NCBI GenBank assembly: GCA_010645155.1
Contig: JAAGOF010000185.1
Location: 1,638,329-1,702,328 of the forward strand
Origin: Tigriopus japonicus
Lineage: Eukaryota; Arthropoda; Copepoda; Harpacticoida; Harpacticidae
DNA: 64,000 nucleotides
Direction of reading: 5' to 3'
Within the stretch, counting starts at the first letter, position 1; the number at the start of each line of letters is the position of its first letter. The notes under the pieces are model-generated. The model searched no databases. It saw nothing but the letters and a program-made list of their open reading frames with translations, and was not told the DNA's origin. A program made the position numbers and the translations under genes. Of this stretch, positions 37,455 to 48,500 are shown piece after piece.

Positions 37455-39191
37455 ATGGTCACTCCGGTGAAGAAGGTTCCTATCCATCTTCAGAGTGCGC
37501 AATGCCGGCTTTTAATCAAGAACGGAAAAGTGGTGAATGAAGATGGCATGGAGCAAGTGGATGTGTACATTGAAGATGCTCGTATTAAACAAATGGGCAA
37601 CCATCTCATTATCCCGGGGGGAACCAGAGTTATCGATGCAACGGGAAAGTTCATTTTACCCGGAGGAGTGGACGCCAATGTCCACTTTCAAAAGCCCTTT
37701 GCAGGCGTTACTGAATCTGTGGATAACTTTTATCGGGGAACCAGAGCAGCTTTGATAGGTGGCACAACCACTATCATTGATTGTGTGGTTCCAGAAGATG
37801 CAGAGGAATCTCTCATAGATGCTTTTAACAAATGGAAAGGTTGGGCCGAAGACAAGGTATGCTGCGATTATGCTCTGAGAGTGGCTTTACCCGGGGGAGA
37901 ACTCACCGAGTCGATGAAGCAAGAAATGGAAGCTCTAACTGGAGAAGAATTCGGTGTCAATACGTTTCATCTCTCGATGTCTGGGAAGGCCAAAATGTCA
38001 GATTTGGATTTGATTGATGCATTCCAACATTGTCGTACCATTGGAGCGCTAGCTCAGGTCCATCCAGAATCCGGTGAGCTCATCGCCAGGGAGGAGAGGT
38101 CACTTTTGGCAAGGGGCATCACGGGGCCCGAGGGGTTTGCCATGGCCCATTCTGAGTTGGCAGAAGAAGAAGCCACCATGCGGGCTACTACACTAGCCAA
38201 CCAAATTGGTTGCCCCATTTATGTTGGGCCCGTTATGAGCGCCTTGGCTGCAGAAATCATTCAAAGGAAGAAGCGAAGAGGTCAAGTAGTGTTTGCCGAG
38301 ACCACACCGGGAGCCTTGGCATGTACTGGAGAAGACTACTGGAACCAATGTTGGCGCCATGCCGCTGGATTTGTTTGTGCTCCACCAATCAGACGAGGCC
38401 AGCAAGAGGCTCTCCTAGAGTTTGCATGTCAAGGGGAAAACGATGGGTTCGATTGTATTGCAAGCAACCATTGCACCTTTAATGGCAAACAAAAGGCCTT
38501 TGGGAAAGACGACTTCACAAAGATTCCCATTGGCGTCAATGGAGCTGAATCTCGAATGTCGGTTCTGTGGGAGAAAGCCGTCCATTCAGGCAAGATGGAT
38601 CCAACATTGTTTGTCGCTCTTACCAGCAGCATTCCGGCCAAATTGTTCAATCTCTACCCAACCAAAGGCCGCATTGAGGTCGGGGCTGATGCGGATGTCT
38701 TAATTTGGGATCCAGAAAGCACGCACGTCATCTCTGCCAAGGACCATCAACTGAAGGTCGATTTCAATATTTTTGAGGGAATGGTTTGTCATGGGAAAGC
38801 CGAGACCGTGATCAGCCAGGGTCGTGTGAGCGTGGATGACGGACAAATTCGGGTAATGCAGGGTGCGGGGAGATTCTTACCTCTCCCACCTTTTGCCAAG
38901 CACGTTTACGACAAAGTGGCTGCTAAGGAGGAGGCGGATAACCAATTTCCAAGGGGAGTAGCCCGCACAGAAACTGACATGGCTATCATGAATGGAGGTG
39001 ACATTCCTCCTCCAACACCTCCAAAGCAAGACCAGGCTGAACCGGCCCCGAGTCAACATCAAACTACTTTTGACCTCCGATCTCATCCCGATGTCCCTGA
39101 TTTTGATAGCTCTGCCCGGAGTAGCCCTCAACGATCTTCTGTGCGAGTTCGAGCCCCTCCGGGAGGCAAATCCTGTGGTGGGTTCTGGTAA
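37455..39191 (+). CDS. CRMP: CRMP-like dihydropyrimidinase-related protein, non-catalytic
   Basis: An intronless 578-aa member of the dihydropyrimidinase/collapsin response mediator family. The amidohydrolase barrel spans about residues 17-500 and the tail ends with the CRMP/DHP signature RVRAPPGGKS. Compared with active dihydropyrimidinase the first metal His is Asn75, the His in the VVHVM motif is Pro259, and the catalytic Asp is Asn338. His77, the carbamylated-type Lys178 and His203 remain. Losing three of six ligands should abolish hydrolysis, as in vertebrate CRMPs, which bind tubulin and act in axon guidance; that role here is inferred. The tail (about 500-575) is rich in proline and serine, as in phospho-regulated CRMP tails. 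It lies 1.85 kb upstream of its catalytic paralogue, same strand. Confidence 0.92.
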   Translation: MVTPVKKVPIHLQSAQCRLLIKNGKVVNEDGMEQVDVYIEDARIKQMGNHLIIPGGTRVIDATGKFILPGGVDANVHFQKPFAGVTESVDNFYRGTRAALIGGTTTIIDCVVPEDAEESLIDAFNKWKGWAEDKVCCDYALRVALPGGELTESMKQEMEALTGEEFGVNTFHLSMSGKAKMSDLDLIDAFQHCRTIGALAQVHPESGELIAREERSLLARGITGPEGFAMAHSELAEEEATMRATTLANQIGCPIYVGPVMSALAAEIIQRKKRRGQVVFAETTPGALACTGEDYWNQCWRHAAGFVCAPPIRRGQQEALLEFACQGENDGFDCIASNHCTFNGKQKAFGKDDFTKIPIGVNGAESRMSVLWEKAVHSGKMDPTLFVALTSSIPAKLFNLYPTKGRIEVGADADVLIWDPESTHVISAKDHQLKVDFNIFEGMVCHGKAETVISQGRVSVDDGQIRVMQGAGRFLPLPPFAKHVYDKVAAKEEADNQFPRGVARTETDMAIMNGGDIPPPTPPKQDQAEPAPSQHQTTFDLRSHPDVPDFDSSARSSPQRSSVRVRAPPGGKSCGGFW

Positions 39192-39450
39192 ACGCACCGC
39201 CCACCTGCCAATTATCACACTTTTTGCAAGTCTTGCTCTTTCCTCGCAATTTCGTGCACACCCTCCTGGAGGATGAGACTAGAATTGGACAATTCTATTG
39301 ATGGATTAATTAGCCAAGTCATCTTAGCGCACACCACGCAAAAGTAATTCGTGATCGATGTCATCGTCGACGAGGGAAAAGATGCTCTCGTGAGCAGAGT
39401 TCAACTTGAGCAACACTGCAACAGTTGGACTTCTATAGAAAGTGAATCAA

Positions 39451-39545
39451 GCGTGCGTGCGTGCGTGCGTGCGTACGTGTGTGCTAGATGGTTGGGTTGA
39501 TGGTTGGTTGGTTGAATGGATGGATAGAGGAGGAGGAGGAGGAGG
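39451..39545. repeat. compound microsatellite (GCGT)n, (GGTT)n, (AGG)n
   Basis: GCGT tetramers at 39,451-39,474 grade into GT-rich sequence, followed by GGTT-type repeats near 39,490-39,514 and AGG triplets at about 39,527-39,545. All lie within the presumed CRMP 3' UTR. Confidence 0.85.
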
Positions 39546-39760
39546 CCTTTAAATTTCATTTGCTTTGTTTCCCATTCGTTTCAATCTAGTGTGTCAAATG
39601 CTCCTTGAAAATGTATTACGTAGAATCTCGAGCCCAACAAGAAGAATTACAGCAACAGCAAGACAAAAAGTACGAAATCGAGTCACTTGGTTTTATCAGT
39701 CTAGTTTCATTTGAGTGCTTCCATTATTACCAATCTTTATCATTTTAAATCAGAATAATG

Positions 39761-39766
39761 AATAAA
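39761..39766 (+). terminator. AATAAA polyadenylation signal of the CRMP-like gene
   Basis: The first clear AATAAA on the + strand after the stop at 39,191, giving a 3' UTR of about 590 nt. Confidence 0.5.
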
Positions 39767-41039
39767 ATCATTCTCTATTGTGCATTCACTCTCTCATCCT
39801 TTCTACTTCAATCACTTGACAGTCAACGTGATCTAGTTTAGCTTGCCTGAGCATTCGCACTCTTTCATCGGCGCCTTGAAGATGTGGGATCTTTGGTAGG
39901 CCTCGTTTAACTAGATGGTGAAGGAGCGATTCTCATCTCATGAAAACGACTCGTGCGACAATTGTCACAACGGCTAACTGTGAAACCCTCAGATATCTCA
40001 CTTTTCCTCATGAAAAATCATGACAGAAGTCCAACCACAACGGAAGTCTCCAGTCAGTAGTTAGTCATTTCTTGAGTAATCCCTGGGATTTTCTCGTCAA
40101 GCTTCTTCTCAGCTGATATGCACCTCAGTCACTCATTTCAGGACGAACAGCACGAATTCAAAAGATTCGTTGAGAACATCGCAAAATTTTGCATTCGTTC
40201 CGCTACAAAGGGTAGTTAACGGTGTCGCAAAATTTGCAGCCAATTATAGGTTCAGCGGAGATAATAATGATGATTATTTGAAAAGGATGAAGGGATAAGA
40301 CCTAAGTGTGGGGCTTCGAGTAAATATAACACTCCTAGAAATCGAACCAAGGCAATTAAACTGCTCGTGTCGCCATAGCAATGCAATTGAGAGAGATTGA
40401 GTATTTGTTTTCCGTCCGACAAAACCCTCAAACGATCCCTCCAAGGTGGCAGATTTCTGAAGAAATGAACCATGATCTACTTTTTAACTGACGACTTTCA
40501 AGCGCTTTGGATGACTCGCATCGTAATACTTTATTCTGAGGATCAGTCCCTACCTTCATTGGCCACACCATTTACGGCACGAGGCGATTATAGGATTAAT
40601 TACTGTCGAAGATCTGAACGGTGTGCGTTTGTTGTTTGTCTGAGAGACAGACTTAGAAGTTGAAGAAGGAAGCAATTATTTCCTATGAGTGCTTTTCTAA
40701 TGCTCATCCATCTCGAGCACACATCACAAATACCGAAATGAAAAAAGTCCATATTACTGCATATTCAGGGGGAAGTATGCAACCGGACGATGAGTAATGA
40801 TAAAATATTTTGATCGATGAAGAAAACCAGATTTTGGGACACTTCTCTATTTCCAATGTTTGTACTACCGAGTACAGTCGGATGTACACGATTGTCAAGT
40901 ATTTTTCAAAACAGATCTTCAGCGGAAGTGTCGTCCAGCCAGTTTTTGCCCCGATTAGCTAATACTTGAATTCGCTGGTGATCCGTTCCAAGACTTGGAA
41001 TCATTACTTACAGTTTTCATTTGGATCTTCAGCAGGAAA

Positions 41040-44000
41040 ATGGGGGATTCTCAATTCGTTCTAATTCAAGGAGGAACCGTGGTCAACGCCAACGAGTCCA
41101 TCAGAGCTGATGTTTTGGTTGAAGGCGGGTAAGTTAAAATGGATTATATACAGAGCTATTCGTTCTGAAAGATCGTTTTGCGTTACAACGGGCGGGAAAC
41201 CGTGGCGTCGAATACGACATTCTCTAATTTTTGCCTCATTGCATTTAAGCTATTTGCAACCGAGCGAGATATTCCAAGGCAATGGCCAAATACCCAAGTT
41301 AGCGTTGGAGATGGGCAATTGTGTAGAACTCTGGAAGCAGAATTGCGAGCGTAGCTAGAGGACTTTAAACTGGTCAGGCAAATTGCTAAAATAACTCCTT
41401 GCCTTAGGCTAACGCTCAATTGTCCTCCTGGCAATCAGATCAATTAAAGTCATTTCTCGTCATTCAGAGCGTCAAGGCAGAAAAAAATGTATTCCTACCT
41501 ACCAATGTGAAGAAAGGTGTTCAAAAGTGGTCATGTACAGATGTATGTGTTTAGGAATCAAGTTGAATTGACATTTTTTTCCTCATCAAAATGAGCCATG
41601 TCTTTGATGAAAAGAGGCGTGATTAATTTGAGAAAAGCCCCACAAGCCAAAAGCCACTCAACGTATTAGCCACTGATTGCGTACGTCTTTTCAGCATCTA
41701 ACACCTCTTACATACTTCATTGACACTCGCAAAGTATTCAAGTTCTTTCATCTGGCATCTTAGATCCACCATTCGAGAAGTAACCCTTAGCTTCCGCATG
41801 CCTGAATGGTCTAAGTAAAGGCCAGGTGAAAAAAAATCCCCGATTGGTGGAAAACTATAAGGTACAATTGAAATTGAAGATTGTGGAAGTGGCAAAAGAA
41901 AACTTTAGTGTCACTTTTCTTGTAGAAATCGTGATATTTTTTTCATAAAGAGCGTCAAAGCGACAAGCTGATTAAAGTCAATGAATTGAATACCTCGAAA
42001 AGTACTCCAGGTAAAGAACACTAACTAGATCAGTCGTTTGTTTTACCATCGTTCTCCTAATAAAACAACCATCATGCAGATAGGATCTTGGTCTACCCTT
42101 GGATATATAAAGCTACTTAGAGGACCTGATATAATCCCAATCAACGTTGTAACGAAGATTGTCTTCTTAATTTAGGGTCATCCGCGAAGTTGGAGAAAAC
42201 CTGACCGTCCCAGAAGGGGCACGGGTAATCAATGCTGAAGGGAAGATGGTCATGCCTGGTGGGATTGACACCCACACGCATTGCCAAATGCCATTTATGG
42301 GAACCCAGGCCGTGGACGACTTTTATATTGGCACGAAAGCTGCCTTAGCTGGAGGGACGACCATGATCATCGACTTTGTTATCCCTCAGAAGGGTGAGTT
42401 GACAATTTCAGCTAGAGATGAAGGGCAATAAATGTACAGTATATCGCAATGATCAAGCTAAAGTAAACAATGCATCTGGTTCTTTTGGGGGGAGAAACCA
42501 ATTGCGTGGGTTTCAAAACTGAATGAAGTAACCTATTCCGCAAAATAATAAAATTCAATAACATGTCGCAGGTGAAAAGCTCGTTGACGCATATAGGAAG
42601 TGGAAAACATGGGCTGAGGAAAAAGTTTGTTGCGATTACAGTTTCCACATGGCTATAACGGTAAATATTAAATTCAAAACATTGATATGAGTTAGGACAA
42701 GTCCCTCAAGTTGATAGTGAATTCCAGCATTGGGATGAGAATGTCCGCAAAGAAATGCGTCTCATGGCCACAGAGGAATACGGAATCAACTCATTCAAGA
42801 TGTTCATGGCTTACAAGGACGTATTTATGCTCCAAGATCACGAGATGTTGGAGGTGTTCAAGACCTGTCGGGAGATTGGGGCCATCGGTCAGGTTCATGC
42901 CGAGAACGGCGATGTTATTGAAGAAAACCAGAAGAGGCTGTTAGCCATGGGAATCACTGGCCCAGAGGGTCATCCTCTCTCTCGGCCAGAGGAAGTTGAG
43001 GCCGAAGCCGTGCTTCGGGCTTGCGTGATTTCTAATCAAGTAAAGTGCCCACTGTATGTGGTTCATGTCATGAGCAAGTCTGCCGCAGAGATTATCATGA
43101 AAAAGAGGAAGGAAGGCGCAGTCATCTTCGGAGAGCCCATTGCAGCCTCTTTGGCTTGCAATGGCACACACTACTGGCACAAGGTAACATTGCAAATGTT
43201 TTCCGTCAATGCTCCGATATTTCAGATCCTCTTTCATGTTTTAGTGTTGGAGACATGCCGCTGCTTATGTTTTGAGCCCTCCTTTGAGAGAGGATGAAGG
43301 AACACCTGATTACCTTATGGACCTTCTGGCTCAAGGACATCTCCAATGTACTGGCACTGATAATTGTACATTTAACTCTAGCCAAAAGGCTAGGGGAATC
43401 AACGACTTTACCAAGATTCCCAATGGAGTCAACGGCTTAGAAGACCGTATGAGCGTGATCTGGGAGAAAGGAGTCTGGAGCGGCAAAATGAGCCCAGAGA
43501 GATTTGTGGACGTCACCAGCACAACAGCCGCCAAGATCTTTAACATTTATCCTCAGAAGGGCGTGATTGCTCCAGGTTCTGATGCCGACATCCTCGTCTG
43601 GGATCCAGACCGTACTCGGACCATTTCAGCCGAGACTCATCATCATGCCGTGGATTTTAACATCTTTGAGGGTATGACGGTCCATGGAGTGGCTGAAGTT
43701 GTGCTCACCAATGGAAAAGTTGTTGTTGAGAATGGAGAAGTTAATGTTACCCAAGGCTCTGGCAAGTTTGTACCCAATTTGCCTCATTCTCCCTATGTGT
43801 ATGATTTGGTGCGGGCTAATGAAAATATTCGGATTGCCAAGGAGGTCAAAGTGGAACGTTCTGCCGAGGACATGTACGTCGATATGAGTAAACTTGATTT
43901 GGTGCAGCCAGAAACACAACAACCCCCTAAACCTGCCGAACCTACTCCAGTGGCCGCCAATGGTGCCACGGCCAAAGCAGCTCCACGTCAAGAGGAGAAC

Positions 44001-44111
44001 TACAATGATCCTTTTGCAAATCACAGACAAGACAACCGATCGGTTGTGGATAGTAAGCCTGTCATCAGAGTTCGTAACCCTCCAGGCGGGAAATCATCCA
44101 TCTTCTTTTAA
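41040..44111 (+). CDS. DPYS: dihydropyrimidinase, catalytic, five exons
   Basis: Exons 41,040-41,128, 42,176-42,393, 42,572-42,660, 42,728-43,183 and 43,245-44,111 join with GT-AG introns of 1047, 178, 67 and 61 bp into 572 aa. Dihydropyrimidinase hydrolyses dihydrouracil and dihydrothymine to N-carbamoyl-beta-amino acids, the second step of pyrimidine breakdown in the cytosol. All six metal/catalytic residues are present: His63 and His65 (DTHTH), Lys162 (MAYK, carbamylated type), His189, His245 (VVHVM) and Asp323 (GTDNCTF). The tail ends [11 protein letters not shown] like its CRMP-like neighbour, showing common descent. The ATG at 41,040 opens a normal family N-terminus. Its polyadenylation signal lies inside the convergent lipase gene. 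Confidence 0.93.
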
Positions 44112-44131
44112 TGAACAAAAGATGGAGTGGA

Positions 44132-44977
44132 TTAATGATTGTTGGGGCCAATTCCATTATTCTGGGGGCAGGACCCATTTTTGTCACCGTCGCCAGATTT
44201 AACAGGATAACTAATAAAATGATTCTTAATACTTTCACTCTCAAGATATGCCTTGGTGTTGTCATAGCCTTCTTTGTAGAGAATCTCTAAGTCTTCAGCG
44301 GGTAGAAAAGTCTTGAGAAGTCTTTTAACATTCATGGTCGAGACTTCAACCTCTTCTGGTCCAATTCGAGACGTGGATATGATGTTCGCATATGTGGCAG
44401 GTTCATCAACGGGACAAATGTGACTTCGGCTCGCAAAAGGACTCACCCGTAGAGTTTTGTCGCTTAAAATGGGTTGATTGTTAGTGAATCCTCCGTCCAA
44501 GTAGGATTGATTTTTGTAGCTCGGGATTTCGTATCCGGAGAAAGCGGGCAGGTAACAAGAACATATCACAGCGTCAATCAGATCTTTCCTCGATTCATAA
44601 TGGGAAACTAGTTTGTTTTGCATGGTGAGATCCGTGAGCGACACGGTTAACCTGCCTGAAACACGCTTATGAGCATCCTGTGCCAATTCAGCTCCTAACT
44701 CGTCTTGAAACAATTTGGTTACATTGAATTTGGGATTGAACGCGCCGAATGGCAAACTGTTGGCGTCCTTGACAATCTGAATGAATCGTGTCTTCAAGAA
44801 ATCAGTGGGAATGTCCACGATGGCGGCCAGAGCAACCAAGGCTCCTGCCGATGCTCCCAAGGCATGTTCAATGTGTACTTTGTGCTTGTAATCGTTGAAA
44901 CACGCCAAAGCACCCACATGATACAATCCCAAAAAGCCACAGCCAGAAAACGAGACGCTAATCTTTGGCACAGTCAT
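44132..44977 (-). CDS. patatin-like phospholipase (PNPLA/ATGL group)
   Basis: A single-exon 281-aa patatin-domain lipase. The oxyanion loop SGCGFLG (residues 11-17), the nucleophile motif GASAG (Ser43) and the catalytic LDGG (Asp161) form a complete Ser-Asp dyad. The SGCGFLGLYHVG start and the VSPF...ICP segment near residue 180 are typical of the adipose triglyceride lipase/PNPLA1-5 group. The length is close to the short member PNPLA4 and there is no long hydrophobic lipid-droplet tail. The likely role is hydrolysis of triglyceride, retinyl ester or phospholipid; substrate not determined. It converges on the dihydropyrimidinase gene (20 bp between stop codons) and diverges from TARBP1 across 534 bp. 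Confidence 0.9.
   Translation of the reverse strand: MTVPKISVSFSGCGFLGLYHVGALACFNDYKHKVHIEHALGASAGALVALAAIVDIPTDFLKTRFIQIVKDANSLPFGAFNPKFNVTKLFQDELGAELAQDAHKRVSGRLTVSLTDLTMQNKLVSHYESRKDLIDAVICSCYLPAFSGYEIPSYKNQSYLDGGFTNNQPILSDKTLRVSPFASRSHICPVDEPATYANIISTSRIGPEEVEVSTMNVKRLLKTFLPAEDLEILYKEGYDNTKAYLESESIKNHFISYPVKSGDGDKNGSCPQNNGIGPNNH
44213..44218 (+). terminator. AATAAA polyadenylation signal of the dihydropyrimidinase gene
   Basis: It lies 101 nt past the dihydropyrimidinase stop and within the minus-strand lipase coding region. Confidence 0.6.
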
Positions 44978-45511
44978 TGGAACTTGTCTTTCCTGTCACT
45001 TGTTCCTTGGTGAGTTTAACTTGAACTCTGTTAGAATGGCAGTCATGATCAAACTAGGATTTTGAAGCGTTTGTGGCAAAGGAATTCTTCTGTTGGCCTT
45101 TGGTTCCCAAGGTTGCTAGACAGTGGCGTTATGCAATGACCTTTGTAAAGCCAGCTGACGTGGACGAGTGGCCTTTATGGAGGACACTAAATGAGACTAT
45201 TGCGGCCTCTAGTTTTGCCCAGGGCTAAAACCATGGAGTTGGAGGGCTAGATATCAGTCAGAAGATACCAAATGACAAGATTGTTTCGGAATAGCATAAG
45301 ATACAACTTTTGAATGGTAAAATTAAGTGAAGAAGACCATAAGACGGTTCCAAATGTGGGATTAACTTGCCCAATCAACTTTGAAGTTTTAGCATTAACA
45401 GCTTAGTCACCCTTGGAATTACAGGAACAACAACAAAACATGTGGCTTCAAGTCTAAATAAAGTGAAGTTTAAACATCGAGAGAACACGTGTAGATCACA
45501 AATCTAGAACC
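44978..45511. promoter_or_regulatory. shared divergent promoter region, PNPLA / TARBP1
   Basis: 534 bp separate the two start codons, which point away from each other. A TGACGTGG element (45,156-45,163), the core of UPR/CRE-type sites, lies near the middle. No TATA box is evident. Shared promoter use is inferred from spacing. Confidence 0.4.
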
Positions 45512-48500
45512 ATGGATTACAAATGGCTTTGCCATGAATTGGATAAAGTCATTGATTGTGCAAATGGGTCGAAAAACCTTTCCATCTGTGCGCAAGACCG
45601 TTTAGTCTCACTTATGAATATTTTCATCCATGATGTGGAATCCGGTGGAATGAGCGGTAACATCGAACTTGTTGCTCAGAAAATGGCCGAAGTGTTTTCT
45701 GGGATGTGCCAAAATCCTGAAGCATTGGGATTTTCATTATTCGATGTGCTTCTAAATTTATTTGAGAACCTAGAGCTGCGAAAATCCCCAGAAGCTTTGA
45801 CTCAGAGCAAAGAAATAATTTCAAAGGATTTGAGAATGTCTTTCAAAGAGATCTTACTCCAAATAAAAAATAACTCTGGAGAGCCTCAGACTTTGGCACG
45901 TTTCAAAACAAGTGTGAAAATCACAATGAGATTGAGATTGGTCACTGATCTGACGATTTTAGAGACCATCACCGGTATAGGATCAGAGATTGTTACGCGA
46001 TCTTTGCAAGATAACTTCCAAGGTTCTCTGCTAATGATGCCCGTGATCATCCAAGCGTTTCCAAGTCTGATTCCTGACCTTATCTTACTACTGCCACTGT
46101 CCTCAAATCAAGAAAACCTCAATGAAGCACCCTTAGTAAAATGTCTGGAAATTATGTGTATCATGGCGGATCACCTCTTGAATGAAAGCAATCTTAGATG
46201 TATTTGTCTGGATCAATTCTTCAGTATCCTGGCTCTTGGACTTGCTCATGCCGAGTCGATTGTGCAAAAACGTGCCTTGTATTTGCTCAAACGCTCGATT
46301 GATACCCTAGCTACGATCGAAATCACAGAACAAGTTGATTGTTCCAAAGTTCATGTTCCCTCTTTGACCGCCCAAAAACCTCTGTGGAATGAATATTATT
46401 TAATCTTGGAGAGCGTTGATGAAAAACAAGGCCATATCGTAAAACAAATCTTGGGGAAATTGACGAGTTTACTTTCGAAGACCGGATCTGTCGCTGGGGA
46501 TGATTGTCCTCTTCATGTGTCTTGGGTTCTAGTTGTGTTCAATCGGTTGATGGTTCACAACAATCAACTTATTGTGAAATGGACGATCAGTTTCATTCTC
46601 TCCGAGTTTCGGGTTCACGATATGGGAGTGACTTCGCCAGATTTTGCTTATCTACTCGAAAAGATTCTACTCCCAGGATTGAACTCCACTAAAATGATTT
46701 CCGAGGACGTTTTGAATGACTCTGGGATTTTGGTTAAATTTGAATCCTTTATTACCTATTGGACCACCTCATCAAATTTAGGGGACAACGCATGGAGCTT
46801 ACTTATTCTTGGCATTACGTCGATTTCTTGGGGACCTACCCCACTATTCTACGTATCACGCTCATTGTGGAATGTGATAGAATCAAATGAGGAAAATATT
46901 AGCTTGGATTCATTAACTCGTGATCTTGTTCTCAAGTTCATCTTCAAAGACATCCAAAATCAGGATATTCTGTGCAAAGGTGGAACTCAAGAGCTCTTCC
47001 TGAGAATTCTGTATAAATGCTGCCCATGTTCAATGGAGTCTTTAACCTTAGTTGCTAAACATTTTGGACCTAAATGGATTCTGGTTCCCGGTTCCAAGCT
47101 TTGGGGTTCCCTTCAAGCTTGGGTTAAAAATCCAGACTCTGAGGTCACACATTTAACTCCTGAATACATTAACCGAACTGTTGCCTGCTCAAGTAATGAA
47201 ACATCCACTGAGAAGCGTTTCATTCACATGAAAACGCTGGCCTTGCATATCAAACTCTCCGAAGGCCATGGAGAATTCTTCCAATCAGAATTATGGTTCC
47301 ACGTGGCCAATCTAATTATAGATCATGCTGACCGGGTTTATAGTAAGGCTAATTTAGATTTGCTTCTTTTTGTGGTGTTTCTGTTAGAAGAACCCTCGAA
47401 GAAAGATGAAGGTCGTGGTGATATTCTTTATTTCGCTGAAGAAATGCCTGTGATATCGATGATGTCAAAATTTCAAGAGATGTTAAGGAAAAGTTCAACT
47501 CTTGCCTGTGCCATTCAACGGTCTATTGAACGAATTTTGTTTGATGGCGAGGATTTGCCTGAGGAGAAAATTCTAACTCTTCTAGGATCTCTTTTTACCA
47601 GACTTCCTAAAGAAAATTTGTTAAGCCATCTTGAGCAAGGAATGGAAGAGTTCTCTTCCGAAATCGGATCTCAATCTACAAAATCCCAGGTCATAACTCT
47701 GCATTTAGTGAGTCAGGCGTTGCTTTCACATCCATCTGCGGATTTCCAAGATTTGAACCAAGGACCCATCACCAACTTGTTCCAAAAAGGTATTTTTCCC
47801 TCGATCTCCGTCTTGAGGAAATCATCCAATATTTTCCAAGGCAAATCAAATGCAGCCATGAATTCCTATTCCGAAAACATCTTAATCAATCAATGGAGCA
47901 TCTTCCTATCCCTAATGAAATCGAACACAATCAAGATTGAGTCAACGAGGTGTTCAAAAATATTCACTCTGGCTTTGGAGACGATTCCAAGAAGTGGCAG
48001 ATCTGGTTTACCGGTTATCTTTGAAGCTTTAACACAAACTCTAAAATTGGTAGAGACTTCTAATTTGAATGAAAATACCATAGAAGCGGTCCTGGACTCC
48101 GGTTGGAAAACATGTGCAGATTTCAGAAGAAACGAAGCATATTGGCCTTGTTGCAAAGCCTTTGTGGATTTGGCCTTTTCAGATTCACTCTTGTCTTGGG
48201 TGGGCTTGACCGAATTTCAAGAAAATCTTGTTGATCAAATGTTCCATGAATCCGAAGCTGTCCCTGGATTGATTGGACTTCTGGCTCATCGATTGAGGCA
48301 AAATGTAGTTACATCAAGAACCGATTTTCCCATCCTGAACCACGCCCTTGCTCAGATACTTTTGTTTGGATCGGGGTACAAAAAAGATCAACAACTCCAA
48401 TGCGAAATAATTTCTGTCCTCGTAGAAGACCACCTGAAAGGTTTTGGTGCGCGAAGCGTGTTTGGAACCGATGTACATGTTTCCACTTTGGTGAGATCGC

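Larger units (their letters stand above)
39192..41039. other. CRMP 3' UTR, then intergenic stretch
   Basis: The 3' UTR runs to the AATAAA at 39,761 and contains three simple repeats in a row. From about 39,790 to the dihydropyrimidinase start I see no further gene. Confidence 0.5.
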
